Source: Leptobrachium leishanense (taxonomy: Eukaryota > Chordata > Amphibia > Anura > Megophryidae). Taken from it: a stretch of 64,000 bases of DNA. The DNA is taken from assembly GCA_009667805.1 (NCBI GenBank), contig RXON01001453.1, positions 25,226 to 89,225 of the forward strand, written 5' to 3'. This document shows positions 32,330-43,284 of the stretch, one piece after another (the stretch's first letter is position 1; every line of letters starts with the position of its first letter). The translations under genes and the position numbers were made by a program. The notes below the pieces were generated by a model, which did not search any database, was not told where the DNA came from, and saw only the letters and a program-made list of their open reading frames with translations.

Positions 32330-33890
32330 ACTGGGCTTCCTGCGTTTCTTTGCTACTGCAATGTGGGCTCTCTAAGTTGGCCCAGAGGCAGATGTGTTGA
32401 TTCCAGCCACCCCCCCACTCAACCCTTCTCGATAGGGAATGGGACTAGGCAGGGCTGTCCCCTGTCTCCCCTTTTATTTGCACTCTCCCTGGAACCCCTG
32501 TTAATAAGGATCTGCTCCTCCCCTAACATCTCTGTTATTTCACTTCAGAGGGACTCTTAGAAGGTATCAGTGTATGTGGACGATGTCCTGTTAACATTGA
32601 CCGATACCGAGACCTCTCTGGAGGCGTCATGTCTCCTCTTGCTCCATTTCTCTGATATTGCAGGTTACAAAATGAATATGGATAAATCTGTGATTTTGCT
32701 TTTCCACCTTTCTGACTCAATGATTGCTTGTTTTACCTCCCTTTATGGGATAAGATGTCCTCTTCCTCCATTCTGTATCTGGGTTTTAACTTGTCTGCTG
32801 CTCATGCTGATGTTTTTTTTATAGGGTTAACAATACCCTGATGTTCACGCAACTCCGGGACCTGGAGGCCTGTGACAAGGAATGTATTTCTTAGCTGGGC
32901 TGTATACACTTTGTCAAGATGAATCTCCTGCCTCGCCTACTATACTTGTTCCAGGCTCTCCCTGTCCCGGTTGATCCGAGTGACCTTCATTTATGCAGAG
33001 TAACATTGATGCTTTGGTGTGGCGCCTTGGTAGGCGTTGTGTGGCCAGGGCTGCTCTCTATTGCTCCAGAGGCTCCGGAGGGCTGGGTTTGCCAAACTTC
33101 TTCGTTACTATCAGGCCACCCAGCTGGCCCAGATTGTGGCAGCCTATTCTCCTCCTGCTACTAGACACTGGGTGGATTTCAATGCGGCTCTGATGTGTCC
33201 GGATGACATGAGATTTCGGCTCTGTTTGCTTCGGCCTGATTGGCTCCCACTGTCTACAATTTGCCCTCCAGTTCTCCATACCATGTCCTTTTGGGATAAG
33301 CTCTCACTGAAATGGGACTTACACAGAGCCCTCCTGCCTCTCATTCCCTTGTGGAGGAACCGTCGCTTTCCCCCCTGGTCTTTGCTCGGCAACCTTTTCC
33401 AACCTGGCTGGCTGCGCATTGCACTGTATTAGGGACCTGTTTTCTTGCATTGAGATTGTCTCATTTGACTCTTTGACTGATATAGAACAACTCTGTCCTC
33501 TCTGGATTTTTTCAGGTATTTGCAACTGCGTCATTTGGTGACTCAGAAAGAGAATCGACTGGCGGCTAAGGCCTGTCCTACCTGTTTATGAACGTTTGTA
33601 CATTAACGGGATTCCTCCCCGAGGCCTAATCTCCCTCCTCTACACGCACCTATCCAGCACGACGGGTTCCGCTGCTCATAGTTACATGAAGGCCTGGGAA
33701 AGGAACCCAGGCTCTGCGATTGATAGTGATGACTTGGAAGACATCTGGGAAGCTACCCATGAGGTGTCCATCTGTACCACCCTGCAGGAACAGTTCATCA
33801 ACACTTTAATGAGATGATATGTCACCCCAACACCGACAGTCCTACACCGAGCTGACCCCTCGACTCCTGATCAGTGCTGGAGATTATGTG
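32330..33890 (+). pseudogene. L1/Tx1-like reverse transcriptase relic (left arm)
   Basis: Broken frames carry [20 protein letters not shown], a hallmark RT block, and YVDDVLLTLTD, the catalytic box in L1/Tx1 style (32565-32600), followed by AGYKMNMDKSVILL. Later frames (33600-33820) hold a C-terminal region with YINGIPPRGL. Many stops and frameshifts are present. The 5' endonuclease is absent. The piece breaks off at about 33890, where a CR1-like fragment begins. Confidence 0.8.
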
Positions 33891-33917
33891 GTGCCTGAAG
33901 CACACAGGCCCCTATTA

Positions 33918-34072
33918 TTTATTTATTTATAAAGTATTTTCCCAGGACGGATACATTGAGATTTCTCTGGTTTTCAGTATGTCCTGGGTTCAAGAACATG
34001 GCATTTTTACAGAAATACAAAGTAATAAATTGCAAGATATTAAAAACGAAAAACCAAGTAATACTTGACAGA
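33918..34072 (-). mobile_element. Short CR1-like 3' end fragment (left arm)
   Basis: An attatttatttat tract followed by sequence close to 34790-34930 (ggatacattgagatttctct, cctgggttcaag) marks the 3' tail of the CR1-like family on the minus strand. Confidence 0.7.
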
Positions 34073-34115
34073 CTGAGGAAACCAAAGGACTGGCGAAACG
34101 CGTTTCAGAGACCCC
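34066..34115 (+). ncRNA. Degenerate hammerhead-like core (left arm)
   Basis: CTGAGGA at 34073-34079 and GGCGAAACGCGTTT at 34092-34105 have the same spacing as in PLE 1, but stems I and II pair poorly. The inverted counterpart is at 58206-58239. It is probably a relic of a PLE terminus. Confidence 0.35.
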
Positions 34116-34202
34116 CCAGGCCCCCTATTCAGAGCTTTTACAATGTTTTTTATTGAACTCTTTCACTTTTTCCTGCGCAGGTTATTTGTCACATTACTTG
34201 GT

Positions 34203-34262
34203 TTTTCTATAGATGGAGCAGGTCATTACATCTCTCAGACCAGCAGACGCCATCGCTGGAAG
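34203..34262 (-). pseudogene. TRIM exon scrap (RING start), left arm
   Basis: The minus-strand ATG at about 34254 is preceded by a TTCCAG acceptor-like site and encodes MASAGLRD..., close to the N-terminus of the intact TRIM gene (MASADLRDELICPIC). The second RING cysteine is lost and the frame stops after about 19 codons. Confidence 0.75.
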
Positions 34263-34766
34263 CAGAATGACAAATGAAACTTATTTCTTCTCTTTTCTCT
34301 GAATGCGGCAAAACGTGTTCCAGAACATTCTACAAGGAAGGTGCGGACAGACGCCCTGAAGGACTTACTTACTCCTGCTGCTGCTTACACGACTTCAGGG
34401 TCTTGATTAGAGAAGCCAGACATCAATTCCCATCATCCCCAGTGATGAGCTGGAGCACAATAAAGGGTTAATGTCTTATGACCGGGCATTCCCAGCATCT
34501 AATAGGATGATAATATAACGGAAAGAAACAGAATGGTGAACTGAATAATACTAACAGCACTAAAAACCTTAAACCAGTGATCCTCTGTGATAGAATCAGT
34601 GAGGTCATTAAATATATAATCAGTGATGTCACAGAGGATTGCACACATAGATTGTAAAGGGGCGGGGCTTGTTAAGCTTGGGGTTTCCTGGTTTCTAACA
34701 TTAACCCAAACTCTTCACTGGTGACTGATTCACCGTAACGTGAGTGCCACACCCAGATCTTTATGG

Positions 34767-35590
34767 CTTTTATTTATTTATTTATTTAATTTATAAAGGA
34801 TTTTACCAGGAAAGTATACATTGAAATTTCTCTCGTTTTCAAGTATATCCTGGGATTAAGCAACATTAAATTGTTACAGTGTTACAGAAATACAAAGTAA
34901 TAAAATGCAAAATATAAAAAAATTGCACAATATACAGATTAACAGAAAATATATATAGTCACAATGTTACAGGTTTACAGGCTCATTCTGTATATAGTCA
35001 CTATGTTACATGTTTACAGGTGCATTTCGTATTGAGGTATGTTAATAGGGAAGTCTTAAGGGACTTTAGACTGGGGGAAGATTTGATGGTGTCTGGGAGG
35101 TTGTTCCATAATTGTGGTGCTCGGTAGGAAAATGAGGATCGAGCCACTTTCTTTTTGTATTGCGGTACGGCAAGTAAGGTGCTGGTCCTGGATCAGAGGT
35201 TATAGGATGAGGGAACTGCTGGAGGAAGCAGCATATTCAGGTAGGGTGGCAGCTTCCCAGAAAAGCTCTTAAACATCAGGTTGGAAAGGTGAAGAGTGCA
35301 TCTAGAGTCCAGCGATGGCCCGATTAGTTCTTTAAAAAGTCACAATGGTGAGTCATGTAGTTACATTGTAGCACAAAGCGGCAGAATGAGATATACAATG
35401 TAGTAAGTTTCTGGAGGTGTGTTTGCGGGCGGCTGCATACACTACATCTCCATATTCAAAAGCTGGCATAAGCATTTGCTGTACAATCTGCTTTCTTACG
35501 GTGGGGCTCAGACAGGATTTGTTTCTGTACAGGGCACTGAAAGATATTCCTGTCTCTGGCTCTCTTCCAAAGATATTGATACTTTTCACG
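34767..35590 (-). mobile_element. CR1-like LINE, 3' fragment
   Basis: The minus-strand fragment starts with an (ATTT)n tail at 34767-34790 and covers the family's 3' UTR and C-terminal coding part (LMPAFEYGDVVYAAA at about 35440-35480, matching LMPAIDYGDVVYAAA at 29374). It is 5' truncated and frameshifted. Confidence 0.82.
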
Positions 35591-36128
35591 GCAGGATACA
35601 GAAGAAAACAAACAAATTTATTTTGTAAAAAGCTGTATATTTATTTATACAATCGACACTTCAATTTTTAGCAGTCTGTATGTTTCGGTGTTGCTGGAGC
35701 TTTCCAAGATGGTTCATTAATGGATGAATTGGATGAATTGGTAGCTAAAAAACAGTTATGCTTTCTTTTTATATGCTACATGCCTTCTTCCTGTTTATTT
35801 TTATCATATAGTTAAAACTACTGATCTTTGGGACCACACGTGATATGGTGCTTTGAGTCTGAGCAGGAAGTTCTTTGTCTCGCTCATGTAAAGACTTAAT
35901 TATCACATGTTTGTGACATCCTTTGGTTCCCTGACTAAACAAAAGAAAGGATTTGACACTTTCAAATTGTCCGTTTTGTCTTTCCTGAATAGACTAAGGA
36001 ATTTAAGTTTCTAGAAACCCTATCAGTAAATGCAACAATTCAGTATTAATATATCTACATATATATATATATAACAAATTGAATATTATTTTTCATGCCC
36101 TTCTCTTGATACAAATTTTTCATGAGTA
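35591..36128. other. Possible 3' LTR/UTR of the retrovirus below
   Basis: AT-rich non-coding sequence lies downstream of the env relic. An AATAAA signal on the minus strand at about 35610 and a TATA-like run near 35770 would fit an LTR, but no partner LTR was found. Confidence 0.3.
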
Positions 36129-36364
36129 TCATAAATTTTCTTGATAGTATTTCAATTTGTTTGTCAGGTATTTACACTTGTATTCCATATCAATCATTTG
36201 AGACGGTATACGTGTCATTCTAGCATACACAAAGCATATGAGGAACATTAGGATAAAGATCACAAGTGACAAAATTATCAAAGGATGAGTTATGAAATGT
36301 GTTATCCCTCCGATTATTCCTACATTAATATTGAACTTATTTTTAATAAGGTTGTTTATGATCG
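36129..36364 (-). pseudogene. Retroviral env, membrane anchor and tail
   Basis: The minus-strand frame contains a long hydrophobic segment (about 22 residues, HPLIILSLVIFILMFLICF) followed by a basic, polar cytoplasmic tail ending at 36129. It is the C-terminal piece of the transmembrane subunit. The codons upstream of 36365 in the same frame belong to the L1-like insertion, not to env. Confidence 0.65.
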
Positions 36365-36377
36365 ACATGTCAGTTTT

Positions 36378-38168
36378 TTTAATTTTTTTATTATGTATTT
36401 GTAAAATTACAAAGAGAAAAATAGAATTCACGAAATCAAACTGACAAAGATATGGCCTCACTGGGCCTGCATAACCAAAAACGGGTAAACCAGTAAAACA
36501 GCATAAAAACAACTAATGACGGGCCAGAGTGAAGCATCGGGTCTTAAGGCTATGCTAGGAAGCAAACAAAAGACAAAAATTGTCCATGGGACCACCAGAA
36601 AAAGCTCAAGAACAGACCCAGTCTTTAGAAACAATCAGTTCAAAAAGTCCAGAGAACACGCATGCAAATATAGTGGAAAAAGGGGGGGAAGGGGGGAACT
36701 AGCACCAATCTGGCTGAACCGTTGCAGCGTCCAGCGGGATTCCCACTTGTTCAAGGACATTCAGAGCCGTGGCGGGGTCGGTGATTGTATGGGCGACATT
36801 AGCGTAGGTCACAACAAGGGAGCCAGCTAGGCCCCATCTATAGCGGATCCCCTTCCGTTGAAGGATAGCCGTTATGTCTCGGAACCGTCTGTGGGCCACC
36901 AAGGTCAGGAACGGGAGGTCGTGATAGAGGGTGAGAGTAGAACCCTCAAACTGCACACGTTCCCGAGCGCCGGGAGTAGTCATGATCTTCGCTTTCAGGG
37001 CTATGTCACGAAATGCCACTACGACATCCCTAGGTGCTCCCTTGGCAGATGCCGCGGGTCTCCTGACCCTGTACACCGAGCCAACCACATCAGGAGTAGT
37101 AGAAGGCAGTCCGGATACCTGTAGAGCAAGGCGGGTCACGTAATGCTGTAGCTCGTCCTCCAATATCGAATCCGGGATGCGCCTGACCCTGATATTGCGC
37201 CGCCGATGCCGAGTTTCCAGTGTTTCTACAGAACAGGACACGATTTCAACCTGCGAGCGGAGGGCGGTCACCTGGCCAGCTAGTTGGGATTGTTCCGTTG
37301 CTACTTCTGCCATCTTTGTCTGCACTTCCATCACCTGTGCGCGTACTGCTGCCACCTCAGGTTTCCACATGTCCCTTATCTCATCCATGAGTTTGCATAG
37401 GTCTCCTTTTGTGGAAGGCAGATGATCATCCCCCTCATGGGTCTGGGCTGCCATTAACTGTGCACCAGGTACAGATGTTCCGGCCCGAGTTCCTGACACT
37501 CGCGACTCCTGCTTCGACCCAGGTCGTTGTTCCGATGCCACACTGCTGTTAGCGGAGAGTTGCTGATCATTAGCCGATTCCCTCTCAGAGGATTCCCGGG
37601 CAGCCAGCGAAGAAATTGAAGACGCTGCTAAAGCGGCCTTGCTTTTTTTGTGCTCTTTTTTTTACCGCTGCAGAGAGAGGCCATTGTCCCTGCACCCGGG
37701 ACGGCGGGGTAAGCCAGGACATCCCAGCATCCCCACCAAGAGACCAGGCACTGTCCTCATCATCAGACGACCCGTAGCCTGGAGGGAGAGATGCAGAAAC
37801 GGGCCCCCCTACCATAGAAACCCAGATGTCCTGTTGGCGGGGACCACCTTTCTGAGTAGGCTTCTTAGGCATGGTCGGCCTCCTCCAGTCCGGCGTTAGA
37901 TATCGGGGCTCCAGAAGACTCCGCAGGAGCACACAAGGTCATCCAAAATGGCCGCCGTCACTAGGCCCGAGTCTCTCCTGGGGAGTAGGTCCACCACGGA
38001 GTTTGCTGAAGGGAAGCTGTTAAGTCCCTCGGGACTTGCCAGGGCATCCAGGCTCAGTCAGGCGCTGTGTGAGGGCAAACGAGGGGTTGAAATCAGGGTT
38101 AAAGCCAAAGCTGCGATGGAGCTGATTAGAAACGTGACCGCTCGTTGCCGCGGTTAGATCTGCCCCCC
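36378..38168 (-). mobile_element. ORF1-only L1/Tx1-like retroposon with 13-bp target duplication
   Basis: It is flanked by the 13-bp direct repeat acatgtcagtttt (36365-36377 and 38169-38181). The minus-strand 3' end is A-rich (AATAAAAAAATTAAA). It encodes an L1-type ORF1 and no ORF2, yet both ends look like retrotransposition ends, so it resembles half-L1 (HAL1) elements. Confidence 0.82.
36699..37874 (-). pseudogene. L1/Tx1 ORF1 protein (RNA-binding), frameshifted
   Basis: The start at 37874 gives MPKKPTQKGG and a low-complexity N-terminus. A frameshift in the Lys-rich stretch near 37660 separates it from the 280-aa frame 37541-36699. That frame has a heptad-rich coiled coil (DEIRDMWKPEVAAVRAQV...), an RRM-like block (RRRNIRVRRIPD) and a C-terminal domain (VAHRRFRDITAILQRKGIRY), the usual L1 ORF1 order. 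ORF1 proteins trimerise and coat LINE RNA. The frame ends cleanly at 36699 and is followed by about 320 bp of 3' UTR. Confidence 0.82.
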
Positions 38169-38181
38169 ACATGTCAGTTTT

Positions 38182-38327
38182 ATAATTGTTGATAACTGTC
38201 TGCATCTGTATCTTAGATAACAACAATGTAGTGTCCGGAGCCTTAGTACCTGTAGCTGCTAGTGTACCCATTCTAGCTGCTAGTGTTTCAATATTTATTC
38301 CATTTAATACATTTGCTCAGACACCTA
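38182..38327 (-). pseudogene. Retroviral env, transmembrane-subunit ectodomain piece
   Basis: The minus-strand frame includes ETLAARMGTLAATGTKAP-like heptad sequence leading to a LLLSKIQMQTVINNY segment, typical of the N-terminal helix of a retroviral transmembrane subunit. It is bounded by the L1-like insertion on the left and a palindromic MITE on the right. Confidence 0.5.
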
Positions 38328-38486
38328 CCGTGTTTCCAGGAAAATAAGACCTACCCCGAAAATAAGACCTGGTGCGTTTTTTTTGATAACTGCTAAAATA
38401 TAAGACCTACCCTGAAAATAAGACCTAGTGTGGATTTTGGGGGCCAAAAAAATCTAAGACAGTGTCTTATTTTCGGGGAAACACGG
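38328..38486. mobile_element. Palindromic MITE with TA flanks
   Basis: The ends are inverted repeats (CCGTGTTTCC...GGAAACACGG) with TA on both sides (38326-38327 and 38487-38488), as in Tc1/mariner-type MITEs. The inner motif aaaataagacct is repeated three times on one side and its complement appears on the other. Confidence 0.8.
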
Positions 38487-38488
38487 TA

Positions 38489-38695
38489 GTCCTCCCAATA
38501 CTGTATTAAACCAATCCCGTTTTCTTTGTGCATTTACTGGCCTTGAAAATGTAGTGTCTTGTTTTAACCAATAATAGAAATCTTGTTGTATACCTAATGT
38601 GTATTCACGACACTGTGGAAATGCAAGTAAAATATCCCATTCAGACATGTTCAGTGTATAAGTATATTACTAAATGAAGCCCCAAATAAGACTTT
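38489..38695 (-). pseudogene. Retroviral env, surface/transmembrane junction piece
   Basis: The minus-strand frame ends in a basic cluster (NAQRKR) followed by DWFNTVLGG. This is consistent with a protease cleavage site and the start of the transmembrane subunit, by inference. It is flanked on both sides by MITE insertions. Confidence 0.5.
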
Positions 38696-39611
38696 CAGGG
38701 TTATCCAAAGAGATTCGAATTGCTTGAGAAAGGTAACCGAACGCTGAAAATCAGGGTTCGGTTACCTTTCCTGGCCATTCGGCTATCCAGAGAGCAGGCA
38801 ATTCGCCAAATCCTGACGAATTGCCTGCACATACGGTGCCTGTTCGGTCCCTGTTCGAGGGCAGTGAAATCCCCATGAAAAAGCACTGCTTCGGCTATTC
38901 AGAGAACACAAACCAGCAGTGAAAGGTTCCCCTAATGCCCTGCCATTCGGTGGTTTAATTCGGCAAATTTATTCAGGAGAATCCCATAGGCTTCAATGTT
39001 AAAAATATTCCCGTTTTAATTCAATATCTAATAAACCGTTCATTATAAAATTCTGCAGCAAAAAGTCTCTTTATTTATAGATTTTTAGGATACTTTAAGC
39101 ATTTTTTCTGAATTTTTTAAAAAAAAAATTAAAAGTCCGATTTTTTTTTGTGTTTTTTTTTCAGTTTGCTTATTTTTTTTGTAACAGCCCTCTTTATTAT
39201 CATTCCCTGGACCTCCTGTGAAAATTTCAGACATTTTCGCTCAGTAGTTTCTTTGCAAACAGCGTTTCTTTTTCCCAGATTCATACAAATGGTTTTTCTA
39301 ATTTATTCACCTCCCTCTGTCTACGTCACAGCTGCTTCGGCTCTGTGTGATTCGGCTCCCTTTCGGCTCCTGTTCGGCTCCTGTTCGGCTTTTTCGAAGG
39401 TTAATCCAGATGTTTTTGCTTGTTTTCAGCGTGCATTCGGTTAGTTTTCGTCAGGTTTTCGGCAGCTTTTCCCTGCAATTCGGGGACCCTGTGGTGTTTG
39501 CTGAATACACCGCAGGGTCACCGAAATGCAATCGGCAAAAGGAACCGAATTGAAGAGAACGAAAAGTCACCGAACGTGCGGTGACTTTTCGAATCTCTTT
39601 GGATAACCCTG
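38696..39611. mobile_element. Uninterrupted MITE of the CAGGGTTATYCAAAGAG family
   Basis: Perfect 24-bp terminal inverted repeats (start CAGGGTTATCCAAAGAG; 38696-38719 and 39588-39611) enclose about 870 bp without transposase. It is the empty relative of the L2-bearing copy at 13373-18381 and the likely ancestor of the 52-54 kb minisatellite. The flanking bases show no clear target duplication beyond TTT. Confidence 0.85.
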
Positions 39612-40645
39612 TTTGTGATCGTCATCCTTGTATATTCTTATTGGATCTTTGCCCTCCTGTTCCACTATCTTGCAATCATCGGTTATTTTTCTTTCTGGTG
39701 CCCAATTGTTACGGTATATAGTGATTATGACAGCATAACTATTAGACACATATTCCCCAGTATATCTATCCACACCCCGCATCACAATGGTAGGTGTCCA
39801 TAACCATGATGGGTTTCTGGCTTCCGGATGCCAAGGCCAAATAGTCAACTGGCCTCCACATCTTGATACTTATATGTACTATCTTCAGTTTATTCTATTA
39901 CCTTTACACGTGTATTAGTATATGGATTTACATGTGTGGGATGTAGAAAAAGATGACATCATATTTTCTCTTTGATAACATTCCTCTTAATAAACATAGC
40001 AATAGTAAGAGTGTTATCGATGCCTGTGGGTACTACACATCTATTATCAGTGTTATTTTGGTATACATATGTTTGAGTCTGGGTAATATTAATAATCAAA
40101 TCAATTCTTCCATCTGATGTGTTAAAATGCTTACATTCCTCTTGATTACCATTAAATTTGATTGATCCAAATATCGTATCATTGGAAGAATCAACATTAG
40201 TACAGCCACAATACGCATCTCTAGGATAAGATGGTATACAGTTTATCCATCTACAATCAAATGGGAAGGCTGTGCAATCAGCAAAAGTATTTCTACTTCT
40301 ACAGTTAGGTGTCTCTGGTCCCTGCACACCTAATGTACCTGAGATAATCAATAACAGTGACATTGTTACAATCCTATACAATTGCATCAATTTAACAAAT
40401 ACCATAAACCTGACGCGATTTGCTTTACTGAATGGGATAAGATCGTCCTCGAACTTATCCTTGGAATCCACAAAGTTCTTGACAGTCTTTTTGTCCATAT
40501 TTTCCTTTGAAAGTTCAAAAATTTTGTCCTTTTTAATTGCAAACAGTCTTTGTCCATGAAAGACATTATAGAATCTGAAATAAAGAACGGACAGCAGTTT
40601 ACTGTTCTTACGCATGACTAAGTTTGCATTGATCAATATGTACAA
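39612..40645 (-). pseudogene. Retroviral env, leader and surface-subunit part
   Basis: The frame 40645-39959 begins with a charged leader, then a hydrophobic signal-like segment (IVTMSLLLIISGTLGVQ) followed by a cysteine-rich region with N-glycosylation sites (NDT, NTS, NIT, NNT). A stop at 39959 precedes a further env-like frame to 39612. It is a broken surface glycoprotein with no receptor-binding assignment possible. Confidence 0.6.
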
Positions 40646-40739
40646 GATTAGATTTATTGCTTTTTATACCAATTTTTGCTCTTTGAATTTGTAACACTGT
40701 TTGTCCCAATTTCTTTAGAATGACATATAACATATTGCA

Positions 40740-41136
40740 AAATCTTGCTTCCATACCCCAGAGGATCGAACACCTGAGCCAATGCTTTATGAAAATAAGC
40801 AGGCGAGGAGTGAAAATCCTGTGGTAATAACACCTGAAATAGGTATTGATGATTTTTAAAGGTAAAAGCAAAGCGATACTTACTGTCTGGATGTAATGGA
40901 ACTGAAAATAAACCATTTGCAATATCTAGGACTGAGAAATACTTAGCATTACCATTTACTTGAGCCATAATGTTTGGTGAAGAGGCAACTAAGTGGGCTG
41001 CAGGTGGAGTATATTTATTTACAACTCTCATATACACCACTAACCTGTAAGAGCCATCGGGCTTGATTACGAGCCAAATAGGGGAATTACATTTAGAATT
41101 ACCCTCTCAGTACCCCTTGCGATACCAATGCTTCAA
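40740..41136 (-). pseudogene. Retroviral reverse transcriptase fragment
   Basis: The frame contains RT finger/palm blocks (YFSVLDIANGLFSVPLHP; YRFAFTFKNHQYLFQVL; FHSSPAYFHKAL). It ends at QYV just where the catalytic box should come. Sequence then jumps to env leader, so the catalytic aspartates, RNase H and integrase are deleted. Confidence 0.8.
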
Positions 41137-41715
41137 TCACCTGACCCACAGGTTCCTCTTCCTCCTTTGGGATTTTATATTGCAAATGGCAAGACCTTCA
41201 AAGACAACCTGTAAATTCATCCTTCCACAATCCTGTTTAGATTTAGACCAGACTGTGGGATACCTTTCTTTTATATATTTTACAAAATCATCATCTGGAT
41301 GTACAGAAGGTGACACCTCGCTCTGTTTCACAGCCATGATATGACTATACCATCCTAAATCAATAGGTTCAACTATTCCACCTGTTTTGCCTTCACCTTG
41401 AGCTTGCCATAAAACCTGATTAAATAAATCCACATACAACTTCTTTCCATTAATAATATCCATTCCCAGTGTGTTACATTGTGAAGATGAATTGATCCAA
41501 AAATCACACATGAGGTTTCCTCCTTTAAAATCAATGTTATTATCAATGGAAAGAGTTGAGCAGGCATGTGCACCATTAAAACTGAGAAGGGATGTTGTGG
41601 GCACGTCATATTTTATCGGCAAATTATGATTAGTAATAGACACAGCTGCTCCAGTGTCCAAAAGAAACTCTGTTATACCCCCCTCTAGTGTTCCATGAAT
41701 GTAAGGACGCCCATC
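41137..41715 (-). pseudogene. Retroviral aspartic protease and start of pol
   Basis: The frame starts at the catalytic MDTGAAVSI and continues through a retropepsin-like fold region (LGMDIINGKKLYVD) to a basic RT-approach segment. Sequence before 41661 appears to continue upstream in another frame (ITEFLLDTGAAV). Confidence 0.65.
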
Positions 41716-42240
41716 TTACCTAATGATATGTCAGCAAGATGAACAAGAGAACGGCTAGGGGTTACACATCCTTATTCATTATTTGTAACAGCTTCAACTT
41801 TTCTTTCAATTTCTCTTAACAGCTGAATACTTTCTCCATATGGACCAGGTGCAGTAGCAGGAGTGGCCTTCTCCACAACAGCTACACTCTGTCCATTCCT
41901 CCCTGTTCCCTTCATCAGAACCATAATTAATAGGGGCCAGTCCAGCTGGAGCATCCCTAGAAAATAAGGTTTCTTTGCTTTATCAGTACATTTTCTTTAT
42001 AATAATTGCAGCGATCTCATAATTTCTGTAGCCGCCAAATCTGCTGTAGATGCATCAAAAGCTCTTAATTTTATTTCACTAGGCAGACCAGTAATTCTAG
42101 ATACAAATTCAGTTACACTTTGTCTATGCTGGTCTTTAGACATAGCAGATAATTCTGTGTCAGTAATCAAACTCCATGCTTTATTCCACAAATTAGCACA
42201 CACACGTATGTCATCATTTTTCTCCATTTTAAACTAATCT
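41716..42240 (-). pseudogene. Probable retroviral gag remnant
   Basis: Short frames at 41997-42227 and 41772-41954 sit upstream of the protease. They have no zinc knuckle that I can see and are assigned to gag by position only. Confidence 0.4.
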
Positions 42241-42273
42241 AAAGTGGAAAATTTAAATTTTTCCACACGTGTG

Positions 42274-43009
42274 TGTAACGATGGGGGTCGGGAACCTGAC
42301 CTGACAGAGAGGGGTGTGAGCCTAATGAACAGTGAAAATAGACCATGAGCCTGAACTAGAAAAAATAAATATATATTATTTATTCTAGGAACCAACAACT
42401 TAAATCAAGAGCAGGGAATACAGAACATAAATTCAATGAACAGAGCCTTTAACCTCAAGGCAAGAAATATAAAGAAAACCAGATATAAACAAATAGGCAA
42501 CTAAACATGGGAAGCAGAACTAAACATGGGAAGCAGAACTAAACATGATACTACAAGAAGACAAGAAAAACAGTACTGACCTAGACCAGGGTAAACCAGA
42601 CAATGAGCTTGTAGAACGACCGACAGAACTGGGCAGGATAAATCTAGAGCAAGACAAACCAGACATGAGCTGAATGACTGATTCAGGATGAATCTAGACC
42701 AGGACAAACCAGACATGAACCTGTAAACAGAATGAACAGGTAGACAGGCTAAACAGGATTATTCTAGACCAAGGCAAACCAGACATGAGCTTGAAGACAG
42801 ACAGACTGAACTGAACGGATGATTCAGGATGAATGAGACCGCACCCTACTAAGGGAGTGGTCTCCATTTATACAAAATGGTCCAGGGTGAACCATTGGAG
42901 TGCAGGTACAGATCAGGCTAGGAATCCAAGAAATGAATGAAATGAAAAAGTCCAAAAGCAGCAATGTCCACTACTGCCAGAGGGGGCGTCAGAGACCCAG
43001 GACGTCACA
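42274..43009 (-). repeat. Lone LTR with adjacent polypurine tract
   Basis: On the minus strand the segment starts TGTGACGTCC and ends GTTACA (TG...CA). Just upstream is GGGGGGGGGGATA, a likely polypurine tract, so this is a 3' LTR. The interior has short repeats of the type gaatctagaccaggacaaac...acatgagc. The element body is missing; a MITE fragment begins at about 43027. Confidence 0.55.
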
Positions 43010-43026
43010 TATCCCCCCCCCCACAA

Positions 43027-43268
43027 GTAGGGATGAGCTGTTCGGGTTCGGACGGTTTGGAGTTCGGCCTGAACTTTGGCAGTTTGAAAGTTTGCGAATT
43101 TCGAACTTTTTGGGCGTGTTCGGTTCGAGTTCGGGAAAAAAAAAGAAATTTTGAAAAAGGTATAAAAAATGCTTAAAAAAATACAAAAAAATCTAGAAAT
43201 AAAGAGACTATTTACTGCAGAATATTATAAGCAACGGTTTATTAGATATTGAATTAAAAACTAATGTC
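43027..43268. mobile_element. Third GGGATG.GC MITE family fragment
   Basis: It starts TAGGGATGAGCTGTTCGG and runs through poly-A-rich sequence into ctgcagaatattataagcaa and a attagatattgaattaaaa block, as in the copy at 18477. Confidence 0.6.
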
Positions 43269-43284
43269 TAGGTGCAAAGCTTCT

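Larger units (their letters stand above)
32290..34766 (+). repeat. Left arm of a 2.4-kb inverted duplication
   Basis: This segment matches 57572-59998 in reverse complement along its length. Shared content is an L1/Tx1 RT relic, a CR1-like 3' fragment, a hammerhead-like core, a TRIM N-terminal scrap and about 500 bp beyond. The arms are diverged by scattered substitutions. Confidence 0.9.
35591..42240 (-). mobile_element. Endogenous retrovirus, heavily degraded
   Basis: On the minus strand, in order from 42240 down: a gag-like frame, protease, partial reverse transcriptase, and env surface and transmembrane parts. Between RT and env most of pol is missing. Three later insertions cut env. There is no matching LTR pair. 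It cannot produce virus. The genus was not assigned. Confidence 0.75.
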
